Made by a program: the position numbers and the translations under genes. A stretch of DNA of 64,000 nt, from positions 6,354,641 to 6,418,640 of the forward strand of contig NC_134961.1 in the NCBI RefSeq assembly GCF_965638725.1. Direction: 5' to 3'. The notes beneath the pieces were generated by a model that did no database searches, was not told the origin of the DNA, and saw nothing but the letters and a program-made list of their open reading frames with translations. The stretch is from Aptenodytes patagonicus. Taxonomy: Eukaryota; Chordata; Aves; Sphenisciformes; Spheniscidae. Of this stretch, positions 1 to 13,000 are shown piece after piece. Position 1 is the first letter of the stretch, and every line of letters starts with the position of its first letter.

Positions 1-3000
1 GGGACAGGAGATTTCTTCTCGATTGCAGTTGCTTTGCCTTTCCTTCAGGTCAGACCCAGGCCCAGAGACACCCACAGGCATTCCCACACCTTCCCCCGGC
101 TCCGTCATCTCTCCTGCAACTTTGACATTTTGTTCTTCTGTTCTTCTCATCCTTGGATCTATGTACTATGAGAATTTGCAAAGAAGGGTGGTCTGAAAAG
201 GTATCATTTTAGGTTCTGGTTTTGAACAGGGGCCAGACCTACCCCGCCTCTACTCCCACTAGCCCTGGGGTCAGGATCGGGACCACAGTTGCCAGAAAAT
301 AGATGTTCCAGCGAGAAGCCTGCCCGACAACATTTTCGCTGATAATGTTGCAATGCATCATATTTAATGAGCAAATTTAGGAAAGCTTTCAACGCATCAA
401 TTTTCAGATAAGACAGCCAAATGACTTTTCCAACAAACAACTGTCTGGGGAATTCGGTTTCGTGACGAATGCCTGTCCCCAGCTGGGGTTAGAGGAGGAA
501 GCACAGTGGCAGCTGCAGCCAAGAGCACACGTAGGGTCTGCTTCCCACCCTCAGGGAGAACCCAGCCTCTGGGTCAGCCCTGTTGGGTTCTGAGGCATCA
601 TCTCCTCAGCGTGGCCCAGATAAAGCAGTTCAGTCTAAATGTGGCAGCTCTTTTTCTGGCCCAGGGCTTTTTTTCCAGGAGCGGCTCTGCTCCTCGCAGG
701 TCTCCTCCATGGCTCCTGCAGACCATCTCCCCCGGTGCCGTGCAGCTGTTGCTCCACGGGATCCTCTCCTCATCCCAAGAAAACTTTTCTCAGACTTGAG
801 TTGTGCTTTCAAAAGCTCCACTCGCTCTTTCTCCAAAGCCTATACACTGCTCTTGGGGAGACACGGGTTTCCCCAGCAGCTTGGCGGTGGATTTCTGAGG
901 AGCCAGGCAAGCTGACAGCATCTCTGAACACATTTCATCAAAACATGTCATGCTTTGACAGAGACTGACAAATTCAGATGAAAATCTGTCCTCCCAGCCA
1001 GCCATTCCCGGAAAGCAAGAGACAGAAGTGACACTCCCCAATGCAGTTATTTTTTTTACACATTTCAAATCCAGTCACTAAGCCTGAGGGACTGACTGAC
1101 ATTTTTAATACCTCGACAGACAATTCTTCAAATTAAAACTTCCTATTCAGCTTTAAATTCTCCTTTCTTAGCCAACCCTTTGATTCATTAAAGTATTACA
1201 AATGTTAGCTCTCCTGCTGCGCTACTGAAAACAAACACCCACCTTCACATGAAGGTCAAGGAAACCTTGCCCTGTGCCCGTCTGACCTTCACAAGGTTGC
1301 CAAATATATTTGCTTGTTGCCATGTCTGTTTAAGTCCCCAGTTATGAATATTCATTGAGACTCGTGCAGACCTCTCAATAAACAGATTTTCAGCTGCTGG
1401 ATACCAACGTGCTTTGCTGAAGTATGTGTGCAAAAGTAAAACAAGCAGCAGCTGGGATAAAGGAGCACCTTTCTTAAGTGTACCACTTTTTATTCCAATA
1501 AAAATGGGTATAAGTGAGGGGAAAAGTCACATATTCAGTTTGTACAAGTGGCATTTGCAGAACGCAGCAATTCCACATGGCAGCTTCCAGGTGGATATCT
1601 GAGAGGGGTCAGGAGTGATGTGGGATTAATGTGCTTCTCCAGTGACTTCTGGCCTCCTGGGTTTCAGTAGGGTCACCATTGACTCCACTGGCACCAGGAT
1701 CTCTCTCCGGTTGCCCTCTAAGGGAGGCAATACCCAGGCATGTATGTGAATTGGGGCCTGAGGCAGGAGTATATCCAGAGACCGATGGATTTACATTAGA
1801 GTAAGAGCAGAGCCTTATTTTTACTCCTTCCCTCTTTGAGTTGCAGCTAAACATAGTCTAACTTCCAAAATCAATATTGCTCATGCGTGCCTTAATGCAA
1901 ACCCCCCTGGGACTACCACAAGCCTAAGAGACCATCTGTTAAAACCAGATCTCCGCTCCCTGAGGCTTTGCGCGCTGGTGGCCCCAGGGACTGGGTTATC
2001 ACTGGGATCCAAATGTTTCTTGCGATGCGCGGTCCTGGCACAGCCTTGATACATGCAGCAGCATCCTTAAAAATTGCAAGGCCATGTTTCTAGCATGTGT
2101 AAATGGTGCCTTTCCCCTGGTCCTCCTAACTGCCCATCAGCTTCTGCAACCAGAAAGAAGGCAACAGTTGCTCATTTTATACTACTGTGGTTTGTTCCCA
2201 GAACGGCTTATCCAGCTCCACCATCTTGGTTACCTGAAATGTCTTAGTTGGTCATCTCAGCCTGCACTTTGTTTTCATGTCACATTTATTCCTGCACGTT
2301 TTTGTATTGTTTGAATAACTCCATCTAAACCCAGCCTTGTTGCTATGAGATGGATGATGCTCTGGGGTTTCTGTGTTCTCTCTCTCTTTCCTGCTGTAAT
2401 CTCGTAACACTTAATCCTCTGTATCTCTTCATCTTTCCGTGAAAAGTCACTAAAGGTGAAAGCTTTCTCTACTTGCTCTCTTACCATCTATATCTTGAGC
2501 CTTTAAGCTCTCGATCCAGGTTTCTGACCTCAAGCACTGAGTCGTCCCAAACATCAGATGTGCCCTGTTCCCTTAGCCTACTCTCCATTTCCTAGGATGA
2601 ACCTTCAGAGTTGCTGTAGTGTTTTGGTTTTTCTCCAACGTGGGTAATGGAAAAGCAATAGCCCTTAAAAGAAGCGGGTGCTACAGGGGATGTACAGTCC
2701 TGTCCTCTGGTGACGTGAGGTTAGGTGATGCAAGGCCAACAGATAAGTTTGCACCTGAATTTGACTCGACAGCCCGCATGCTGCAAACGTATACACAGCA
2801 CAGGCCTGGACGTGCAGCACGGTCGTGGTCTGGGAATTACCATCAGGGACAAGTATCTCACTATACCTTTTCATATAGTTAGGCTGTCCTTCTGCCAGGC
2901 AGTCTAGGGTGCAAAATATGGAGCTGGGTTTTATATTCCTTGCGCAAGTGAAGAGTGTTTGGACGGGAGGGCCGGGTGTGCAGCCATGACTGGTCCAGAG

Positions 3001-6000
3001 CATCTGCCATCAGCTTCCCCGCCTCAAAACTCCAGAGGAAGATTTTGGGCTTCCCCTCTCAGGGCTCCAGGGGCAAGTCCCACCATGTCTTTCTGTGGAG
3101 AGTCTGGAGAAAAATATTTTTTCCCTCCCAAGGTCTCAATTAACTTATGCCTCTCCTGGCTTTTCCCAGCATAACATCCTCTTGCCTTCTTGATATTTGA
3201 AATAAAAGTATGTTGCGTCCCTGCCCTGGGAGTTAACAGCATGCCCAGAGAGCAGAAACAAAACCAGGGTGGAGATGAAGGGCTCTTAGCAACACCAGGT
3301 AGAAGGTCCAAGGCTTCAGGAGTTCAGGTCCGTCATCCAAGTCCACCGTCTCTCCAGCAGACAGCACCTTTCAGTCTGGGTTTGGCCATCATGGGTATCT
3401 AGCCCATGAACCCACAAAATAATAACGAGTGGGATCAACGGAAACATATTTACTCAAATTAATAACATGATGCATTGCACGGGCTCTTCCTACCAGTTTC
3501 AGATTGACGCGTACGAGTCACGGCCATCGCTAACACTTTGGGGCTGCAGCAGCTCTGCACAACAGGAGAGATCGTGCGTGTCACACCCTGAATTCTCTGC
3601 AAAACTGCTGCTTCAAACAAGCAGAACAAAGGCAGGCAGCACACGCCAGAGCAGTGTCATGTCACGAGAAGAAATGCCGGCTCTGAAGAGATGTGATGAC
3701 AGTAGCTCCCGTGGGGCAGGGGGAATTAATTGTGCGGCTGCCAGAATTAATGCGATCATTCTGCTTTCTTGTTTGCACTGCTATTAAGCCTCACACTACA
3801 GGCTGTGTTCGCTTTCTGTAGCCACATGTGTGAATCCAGTCCCATATGCCAGGTGATAGACAGAGGTCTGATGGGCCTCACATCTCAGCCTTGCAAATAT
3901 TTTACTTTCTGGCGTGCATGTGCCTGACTACTCCAGACAGGAATCAGCACAGCAAAGTGTAATTTACATAGAATGAATTCATGTCACCAAATTGTATTTG
4001 GATTTCTCCAACACCTGTAAAATCTTGTGTGGGGAAATGCAATTGCATCGCATTTCTGACCTGATGTAGCCATGATATAAATGTGGAGCTGGGGTGGAAC
4101 ATACAGACCAAGCCAAGCAATGTGAATAGAGGGTTTCTGCACCCCTGAAATGGTCAGGTTTATTGGCAGGGTAACATCAACCCTGCCTCCCAGCCTGGGA
4201 TCCTTGACCAGGTTCTGCAATATCGGTAGCCAGCATGATAGATACCAGCTAAAACCAGCATGAATTTAGTCTCAAATCACTTCAGGCAGTTCATTTAGGT
4301 GAAATGCACTGCTGTGCAAGAGGCCAGAGTGAAGTCTATGAACCACTTACGTCTCACAATGACGGACCTGGTGCTGGCTGGCTGCACGGGGGTGGATTTC
4401 ATCCTTTGTGAATCCCTCGAGAAATTTTCCAATAGGGTATTAAAACACTTCCATATTGTTCCGTGAGCAGGAGCCAGCATTGTCAGAGATGTCTTAGCAA
4501 AGAGCATTTGCAATTTCCAGAGAGCACAAAAAAAAAGAGTGGGGAAAATGGAATTGTATGAAAAGCCCATACACGAAGCTGTTTCTCTCTTCTTTTTTTC
4601 CCCTTTTCCAACCATCCTCCTTCCCCATCACTTAAAAAGTGCAACTTGAAAGCTGAGGCTGATCCTAATCACCTAATTCAAATGCTGAAAAATTTCAAAG
4701 CACAGCATATCCTGCACATCAAGATGAAAAAAATACAATATTCTCAAGATTTTTGACCATGCATCGCCAACTCTCCGATTCACTCTGGGACTGGGGAGAT
4801 CTTAGCTTGAGGAAGATCGTGATAAATCATAAAAAGTAACTGAGATGCGTATGACACAGAGCTGAGATGTTTAAGTTCAGTCTGGCTGAGACAGAGCAGA
4901 GCGTGCAGCTGACCCTGGCCGGTGGCTTGGGGTACGTATGTGTCACCCAGGCCATGCTGGGCACTGGATGCTGTGGCAGCTCAGCTGGCCCAGCCTGGGG
5001 GTGCTGCTGGTCCAGGGATGGGCTTTAGGTGAGCAGAAAGCCCGTATTTCATGGGGCACCTCTCAACAGGTACTAGCTATTTTATTTTTAATGTGACAAA
5101 AACAGAAAGGAAAGATGCAGGTTCTGCAAAATTTAGTTAAGAATTGCTCTGAACAGATTTCTTGACGTCTCACCGGTTAACCAGGCTCAGGACAGCTCGG
5201 CACAGACCTGCACTTCTCACTTGGGCTCAAATCAGCATCGGGAATAACCTGCTCTGTGGTCAACTGGGCTTAGCCAAATTGGGGGGGGGGACGGACGGAC
5301 ATGAATTACACTGTGAATGTTCCGGTTTGAACACTAGTTTTTGGTATTTTTGCCAGTAAATCAGTGTAGCCTTTTTTGTGTCAAATACATAATTTTAGCT
5401 GGGATATTTTGTCCTGTTTGGCTGCACCACAGGTCTGAGTCTTAATAGCAATAAAGAATAAAACTCACTGTTATTTCTAAGTTCTTGTGAGTGTAAGCAT
5501 CAAGGTGAGGAGCACAATAGGAGCTCGCATACGCAGGCTTTCACCGATACTTTTCCAGTCAAACTGAATTTCAGAGGGAAATGAAAGCACAAATTTGTAG
5601 CACTTGACAATTTAGCAAGTGTCATTTCCAGTGAGTAACAATCACAGCAAGCTCAAGAAGCCTGAAGGAAACTCTTCCCGCAGCACAAGGCTGGGAAAGT
5701 ACCGCTTTGCTCTGCGGCTTGTGACGTGCTACCACACCTGAAACTCTCTAAGGGCCTTTTTCAAGTAGCTCTTTGCATCAGGAGTTACTGTGCACAAGCC
5801 ACTTTGCACAAAAAGTGGTGCTGCATTTAATTCGGTTACAGATGTGAACACACAAACTCCTTTTGCTCAGCAACTGGCTGAGGCTGCAACCCAGTAGCTG
5901 GGGATAAGAGGTTACAGGGCAGTTCCCGAAGATCCAAAATAGATCCCAGGCAGAGATGAATTCTGCAATTAACTTCAGTAATAGCAGGATCCTATTCAAC

Positions 6001-9000
6001 TCGTAAATCACTTTGGAACAATATTTTATCTAGTGCCACAGGGTATTGTTCAGTGTGAAACTAAAAACATTTGGGGAATTTTATACTGAGTGCCATGGCT
6101 CTTTTTGCATTTTAAAGACCTAATACTTGACTTGCAAAACCATTCTGCCTCTGACGAATGCCACCTAATAATAAAAGCTTTTGGATTTTCCTTTTCACTA
6201 GTTTAGCAACGAGACGGGCCGTGAGTCAGTGCAGTAATTCGGAGGCTGTTGCACCGCTGCAGGTTCAGCCTGTGGCACCGTCACAGCTTTTCCAACTTCA
6301 CACGAGAGGGGCAGCCCCAACGCGCTGTGAGACAACGGCTCCTGCCGCAGGTGAACAAGCCGCAGCAAAACGGGAGGGATGCCCGTGCCGCTGCTGATTT
6401 TGGGGGCAGATCACCTAGTTATTATTTATCCTGCCCGCCACAGGGTTGTCCTGAGATGCTGCGGATTGACTTTCAGCTATCCAGTTCTCAGTGAAGGCAG
6501 TGGGTGCCGAGAGGCTAAATCGCTTTGCACGGGCAGAAGAGCGTTGCAGGCCGTGTGAAGTGGGTGAACTGCTTTGCTCAGAGCGTCAGCGGGGAAGGAG
6601 CTTTTTGGCTTGACAGAGTACGTGGTATCTGTCAGCTCTGAACACCCACTGCTTTCTTTCCCAAAGCCCCTAACAAATGACATCGCCAGTAATTAAGCAA
6701 ATGCGGTTAGCGGTTTTATGGCTGATAAGTTGTAACTGCTATTCTTAATGAGCAGAGAGACTCAATTAGATGAGGTTAATATACCAAATAAACGCTATTT
6801 GCTCCACTTCAGAATCATCCAAGGTGAAACACCCCGGCACTGGGAGATACTGAGCACAAAATACAGCCACACCAGAGACACTGGTAATCGAACACTTGCT
6901 AATGTGCAAACCATTAGGAGACCTGTCACTAAAAACCTGAAATCCCCAGGACACAATAACTTGAATCATCTCCAATAACGGGCCAGGTCTGATCAGTACA
7001 GGCAGTGCTGGCTCTACGACCCAGGCTCCACGAATTTGCTAAATTCAGGCCAGGATCCCGCTATCTGCCTGATTTTACTTCTCTCCGGTCTCAGGGGTAT
7101 AGTTAGGGGAACGACTGGGGATAATATTGGGTTGAGTCACAACTTCTTCAAATATTTTAGTTGTGTAACCTGCACCAGCCGTTCCTTCAGCCTTCACAAA
7201 TGGGAGCAGGACTGGGGAGGAGCCCTTGCCGAAATCCTGAGTGCACCAATACCCTTTCTTAGCCCTGATCCACTTCCACTTTGGGTCTCCAGAGCACTAA
7301 GCTCTTCTGTTTCTTAATGAGATAATTTAATACATTAGCTGCTTGGGTCTATTTTAAGTGTCCCTGGTTTAGCATGGCAGAGAGCAACTAAAGTCATGTC
7401 CACTGTTAGAGCTATAGCTGTGCAAGGAACCCCTATGACTCAACATGGTTGTAGCATCCCAAATTAAATGTGCCTGGTAGGTTTTTTCATGTTTCCTGCA
7501 TTACATACCCCTCCCAGCCCTGTATTTCCATTCCCAGGAGAGCAGCAAGGCTCACTCTCTCTCTGCAGTGTATAATAAAGCCAAGAACAGGCAGCACCGC
7601 TGCCAAATGGGCACAGAAAGCATGGCAGGCGAGAGCAAGGAGGAGCCGGCATCCACATCACCTATCCCAGCAGTTCCTTTTGTATTTTGTTAGATCTTAA
7701 AAATAGCAGACGACAAGGCTTGCACACAGCGAGCATCGCCGCGGCAGTGTTATGCTGCTGTCAGCTCATTTCTCCACCCTGGGGAACAACTGCCATTAGT
7801 GCGTGGTCTGAGGGAGTATTTCCTATGGAGAGGAGCAGGTTTCAGGGCCAGAACCTGTGTTTGTTCACAGTTGTGTGTTTTCAAAGCTTTTTACTGAAGT
7901 TTTAAAGTCTTGGCATTTTCCTTCCCTCCGGAGCACTTTCTGAGCTTTTCCCTCCTTGATTTTACACAGGACTGAAAGTGAAAACGATGGGGACTCCTGC
8001 CCAGGCCACTTCAGTGAAATTCTTATCAATGGGATCCAGGCACCACAAATAAGAGTGGCAGACCCCCAAAAAGCAGGCAGACGCTGTTTAATTCCCTGGA
8101 TGCTAATGCTTGTCTGGACCCGCCATCCGAGATCTACACAGCAGCGTGTGATTTACACTTCACTGTACAGGTGCCTTTTCAATCAACAGGAGAGTCAAAA
8201 TTCTGCCTTAAAAGGGATGAAAAGCAGGGACAGAGAAACAGAGGGAAGAATGACCTTGTCGAGTAATTGATTTGCATTCTTCCTTGCTTGGAAACAGGGC
8301 GATGTGATTCCCTGGGTATGCGCAGGCAGCCGTGCAGTGCTGGCATTTTGCATTAGCAAAAATCCAAACCCAGTGGCAATTCCTCTGTTTCCTGCAACAG
8401 AAGTTTTGGTCCTTCGATGGCCTTTCAGTGGCAACGGCAGGAGGAGATCTGCCACTTGCTCACACTGCAGCATTCAGGCCCCTGAGCCAGCAAAATTGCG
8501 TCTGCTCCCCCCACGGCTGAGGGAGGAAGCAATTTCTTTGTGAGTTGGTTTTAATGCAATTTTCCCTGGAAGAAAGGAGTTGCAAATAGCATTAGGCTGT
8601 CATGCCCAACGTATGGCAGCAATTGTCGGGGTGCCCAGATCCTCTGCAGCAGCTTTTGGCTGGAGCATGAAGCGCAGTTGCTGTCAAGAAAGCATCCGCT
8701 GGTTTGGGAGAGGGGAAGCAAAGCCCCTGCCACCACGGCACCAGAGGGGCTCCATCAGCTCATCCTCCCCGACTGCCAGTCCCTGAGCTGCAGCCAGTGC
8801 TGGCGGAGGGGGCAGAGCTCTGCCCACGTTCCTGCTGTGGCCAAATCCAGCACTGCGAGGACACAAATAACCAGCTCTGAGCTTTCCCCACAAGAAGATA
8901 GGTCCTGCCCCGTTATAGTCACACAGTGCGTGAACTCTTTTACCAGGGGACTTCTGACTGAAGGCCTGGTTAGGCAGAAAGCATATAAAATCTCCCAAAA

Positions 9001-9840
9001 TTAGGCAAACAAAAGGTGCCGAGGAGCCAGGTAGCGTGAACTGGCAGAGAGAGCACGCAGGTTTTCAGTTTCCAGAGGCTGTTGCTTGGACCTTTGCCAC
9101 GAAAGCTAAAACCGCCGTGGAAAATGGGGGTGCAGGAGGAGAAAGGGGCATCACCAGCCTTCGGCAGGGACAGCCACGGCGCACAGCGTGGAGCAAGAAC
9201 AGGGAACCCCCCCCCCCCGCCGCGTCCCACCTCTCCCTGAGCAACTCATGGGAGGGGAGGACGGGGGGCTCCCCAGCCTGTCCTGGGGCACCCCTTGCTG
9301 CTCTGTCTGGAGACACGGCCCAACGGTTTGGGAAATACCATTCCCAACCTCCCACCAGCCTAAAGGGGAAGGGTGGGGAAGCAGCCGGTGTCTGCACAGC
9401 TTGTGCGGGCCAAAGTCTCCGGCCTTTTAGCTATGTATTGCTCCCTGGCTTGTAAGTGGTTTCTATTTGTTTTAACACTTTCCTATTCTATCTGCTGCAT
9501 TTTATCTGCTACTTTAAATCTTTGTTAGTGAATAGGTTCTTACTAGAATCATTAAGTTCCATTCAACTCATCCAAACGCGACCCATTAGCTTTATTTGTT
9601 GCCTGGTTTCCTTATCTGCATTGATGTTATCTGCCTGTTCCTGTTGTAAAAGAAAAGTTTCCTTATTGAGAGGAAGAAAGCAGTTTGCCGAAGGCAGAGG
9701 TTCCTTTTGTTCTTACCCTGACCGACAGAGAAGGGTCCTTCCAGAAAGCGAGGAGGGATGAAACCTCATCACCAGAAACGGCCTCCTTACCCCCCAAAAA
9801 AGGCCGCGAGAGGATGGGAATGCAGGATCTGTCGGGTACC
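1..9840. other. Intergenic, no recognisable gene
   Basis: Frames here are short, overlap on both strands and match no family I know. Apart from the faint repeat relic near 1.65-1.83 kb and short G or C runs (about 5281 and 9210), I see nothing I can name. Confidence 0.6.
1650..1830. repeat. Possible ancient amniote SINE/LINE-tail relic
   Basis: GTCACCATTGACTCCACTGG and GATTTACATTAGAGTAAGAG resemble two phrases that recur in order in old amniote interspersed repeats (a 'cattgacttcagtgg' phrase and a 'gatttacaccagggtaagagc' phrase). Highly diverged; no boundaries are visible. Confidence 0.25.
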
Positions 9841-10045
9841 CCCGCTGCAGCAGGTCGTAGCATCCCCGTGAGAGAGGGAGGCGAGCGCCGCAGGCAGAGC
9901 CGGCGGGCCGCAGCGCGGCGCTGGGTGCCGGTACCCGGCTGCGGTACTGCCTGACCCACCGGGCAGCCGATGCCGCAGCGCCGGCGGTGCCGCACGCCCG
10001 CAGCTCGCACCCGCACCCCAGATGTTCCCCCCCCCCCCCCCCCCG
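9841..10045. promoter_or_regulatory. CpG-island block ending in C18
   Basis: I count about 25 CpG dinucleotides in 180 bases (9841-10020) at roughly 70% GC. That is no depletion at all, against strong CpG depletion around it. Unmethylated promoters look like this. A run of 18 C follows at 10027-10044. No convincing coding exon is attached: the open frame on the minus strand (9663-10016) is low-complexity Arg/Ala/Gly and unrecognised. It could be the first exon of an unseen transcript. The C18 length may be unreliable in an assembly. Confidence 0.5.
10027..10044. repeat. C18 homopolymer
   Basis: Eighteen consecutive C at the edge of a CpG-rich block. Runs like this are often miscounted in assemblies. 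Confidence 0.85.
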
Positions 10046-13000
10046 TCCCCAGACGTGCTCAGGCAGAATTTTTCAGGTTTTAGTTTTCATGCGAGCGCTG
10101 CTTTTAAGACTTTGGTTACCTGAAGAGAGGTTTCGAAAGGGATGAGGAGGGTAATCAGACCTCCAAAAGCGTCCAGCACGTCCTCAGAGCAAACTGCTTA
10201 TTGCCTGAAGAGGCTTATGGCACAGCCCGCCCCAACGCAGCATGCCCAACTCGGGGTCAGAGGAGCAACACTAAACTGCTCTGGGGAGAAGCACGTTTGC
10301 TGTCAGCTCCCATTCTGGATATTTACAGGCAGAAAAAAAACGTGCAAAGAGCTAGAGTTTAGGGGAATTTAACATTTTGAGTGCAAGTTGGCAGAATAGG
10401 GATTTTACCAGTCTCGTTTGGCTGGGAAAAGCCTGATTCACACTAGCTCACAGCCCTTACTAAGCTTAGATGAGCCAGAAGAGAACTGTAATTACAGCAG
10501 TTACTAATGGATGGCTTATTGCTGCAGGCTGAAATCAAATCAAGGAACCGGGCTACCTTTGAAGAGCACAGTTGAAAGACTGAGCACAGAGCAAGACTGC
10601 AGGCTTAGCAACCCCAGCCCTGGCTCAGAGAGCTGCTGTAAAGCAGGGACCAGCAGCAGGATGGGCGCATCCTCTCTCCAGGACAGCGCAAGCACATGGT
10701 GAGCAGGAGAGAGCACAGGAGCCAGACTGCTTTAGTGGTTAGCTCAGGGGACAGTGTCAGTCCTCCCAGGTCCTCTTCTTACCTTTGACGACTCATTACC
10801 ACCACAGGGGTGCAAGCAAGGCAATTAACTGTGCCTCAGATTCACTGCTAAACCTACAGCAAGATGAAGACCTAATCTTCACCTGCTGCTCTATTTATTG
10901 AGAATTAGAAAGTGCTATAAGAAGGGCTCTCTTAAAGGAGATGACATTTGCTTTGCAGCTCACCAGAAGAGTCTCAGAGAGTTCAATGAACTAGTTCAGA
11001 AGTTTAATCAACTTAGACGAGGCTGACAGTACAGAGCAGCAGGGTTTGACCAGAAGCAAGCATACAGGAACAGAATAATTAGGAAAGAAAACAGGGAACA
11101 CAGAGAGGTTTTAGTTTCCTTGATGCCATTTGGCATCAAAAAGCATAAGCACCAGCCCGGTCACCAGCTGTGCCAGGTATAATGAGCTCTAATAGAACTG
11201 TAAGAGCTATTAACCAGAACACTGGTTGTTTGTCACAGCCAGGATTATAAGCCCTTTAACACCTCTTTCAAGAGAGTATTTCTGAGTAGTTACAGCATTA
11301 TTTAAAGACTGCACAAAAAGGCACTGAATTCTTTAAGAGCAAGGTCTTCTGCTAGGTCAGTGAAGAAGTTGCAGGACCAGCAACAGGACCCAAGAAGGGT
11401 CCTTGTAACAACACCCTCACACTCAGCACTGCTGCAGCTCATCACAGGCAACAGAAACAGAGAGGGAAAAAAATGTATTCCGAGTACTGTGAAAAAAAAG
11501 TCGTGTCTTCTCTAATCCTCTATTAAATACTAAATGAAAAACTTTTATCTATAGTTTTTCCCCAGCACCTCACTCATTAAACCTAGGTGAAACTCACGTC
11601 CCCAGCAAGTCCAAAAGGCACCATAGCCTTTACTGCTGCCTTATATAGCCCCTCAGCTTGTTAAGGCAGGCTCAGGTGGGCTCCACTTAATGTGCTGCTT
11701 CTCCATATAAAGAGGAGCTTAAGCACCACCCCTAAATTCTGCTTCAGGAAAGGGAAAGGGGAAGGGAAGGAAGAGGAAGGAAAGTCTGTACTATTTTTTA
11801 GCTTCTAGGGAAAAGATGGTCAGACCCTGTTAGAAGTCAGGTGCTTCTGTGTTTGAACTCAGAGAAGTGGGGTTTTTAGAGTAAGTCTGCAAGTGCACGG
11901 ATTTTTTTCCTGTTTTACACCTGAAAGGTAAGAACTGAGAAAATGAACAAAACCAAGTTATAGAGCAATTACATAGCTAAGTAAGGACTCTGCAGAAATC
12001 CTACAAGTCATAATGCAATGCTTCATTTAGCGCAATCGTGTAAGGAAGGGTAGTGAATGAGCGCATTTGGAAGTCATAAGATAGACTTAAGCACAGGATT
12101 CAGTGGGGCAGACAGAGCCCCAGTAATTACCGAGCTGTGCTACAGGATTTCTTATGTGTGGGTTTGTGATACTGGAAATTGCAGCTGAAGTATATTTAAA
12201 GCAATGTGAAAGCAGGCCTGGCTCAGCTTCTTCATATGGGGATTTTTCGTGGGAGCTACTTCTTGTGGCTTTTTCAGGCTTTTCTCAATTAAAAAAAAAA
12301 AGCTGAAACTTAAATCTACAGGAAAAGAGGGTTAAAGGGGCATTGTGCAGCTGTGTGGTGCATTCCTCTGCTCTAAGCCAGAGCTGCCCTTTTTGTTCCT
12401 GGCAGATCCTAGGATGCCATTGAAGTCCTGGGATGGAGAGCTTGTCTTCCATGCTGCAGCCACTTGCAGAGTCTGATTCTCCTTCTACTTCAAGTGTTTT
12501 TTCCTTATATTGAACACAAATCTTGCCCTACCCCCAGTGGATATGGGCAGGTCATTTGCTTGCTCTCTTCCATTCATCACCTTTTTGGTACAAGGACAGG
12601 CACTGCCCCGGCACACTCCCTCTTTGTGAGGTGCTCTGCTGGGGTGCTGATGCCAAAGAAATGAAGGAGAGGATGTTAGACGAGTTTGTCCTCCCTATTG
12701 CCAATGTTTGGGCTAGTAAGTGTAAATCTCATACAGATTTACAGTCAGAAAACAAAGGGTATGTTGTCTTAAAGTCTGTTTTAATCTTCCTATGCCAACC
12801 AAAAGAGATTTTGAGGGGGGTAGATGCTTCTCATCTGATGTTTTCCGTAATCTTTCTGTTGTTACAGAAGGCTCTTGTTCTCCATTTACAGCTGCTTGTA
12901 CATGATCTCAACAGGTTCCTCTGCTTCCCCTGTTTCTGGCCCTGCCCCAAGGACAGGTAAAGTTATTTTGGCAAATTGGTTTATTGGTGCCTTGTACCAT

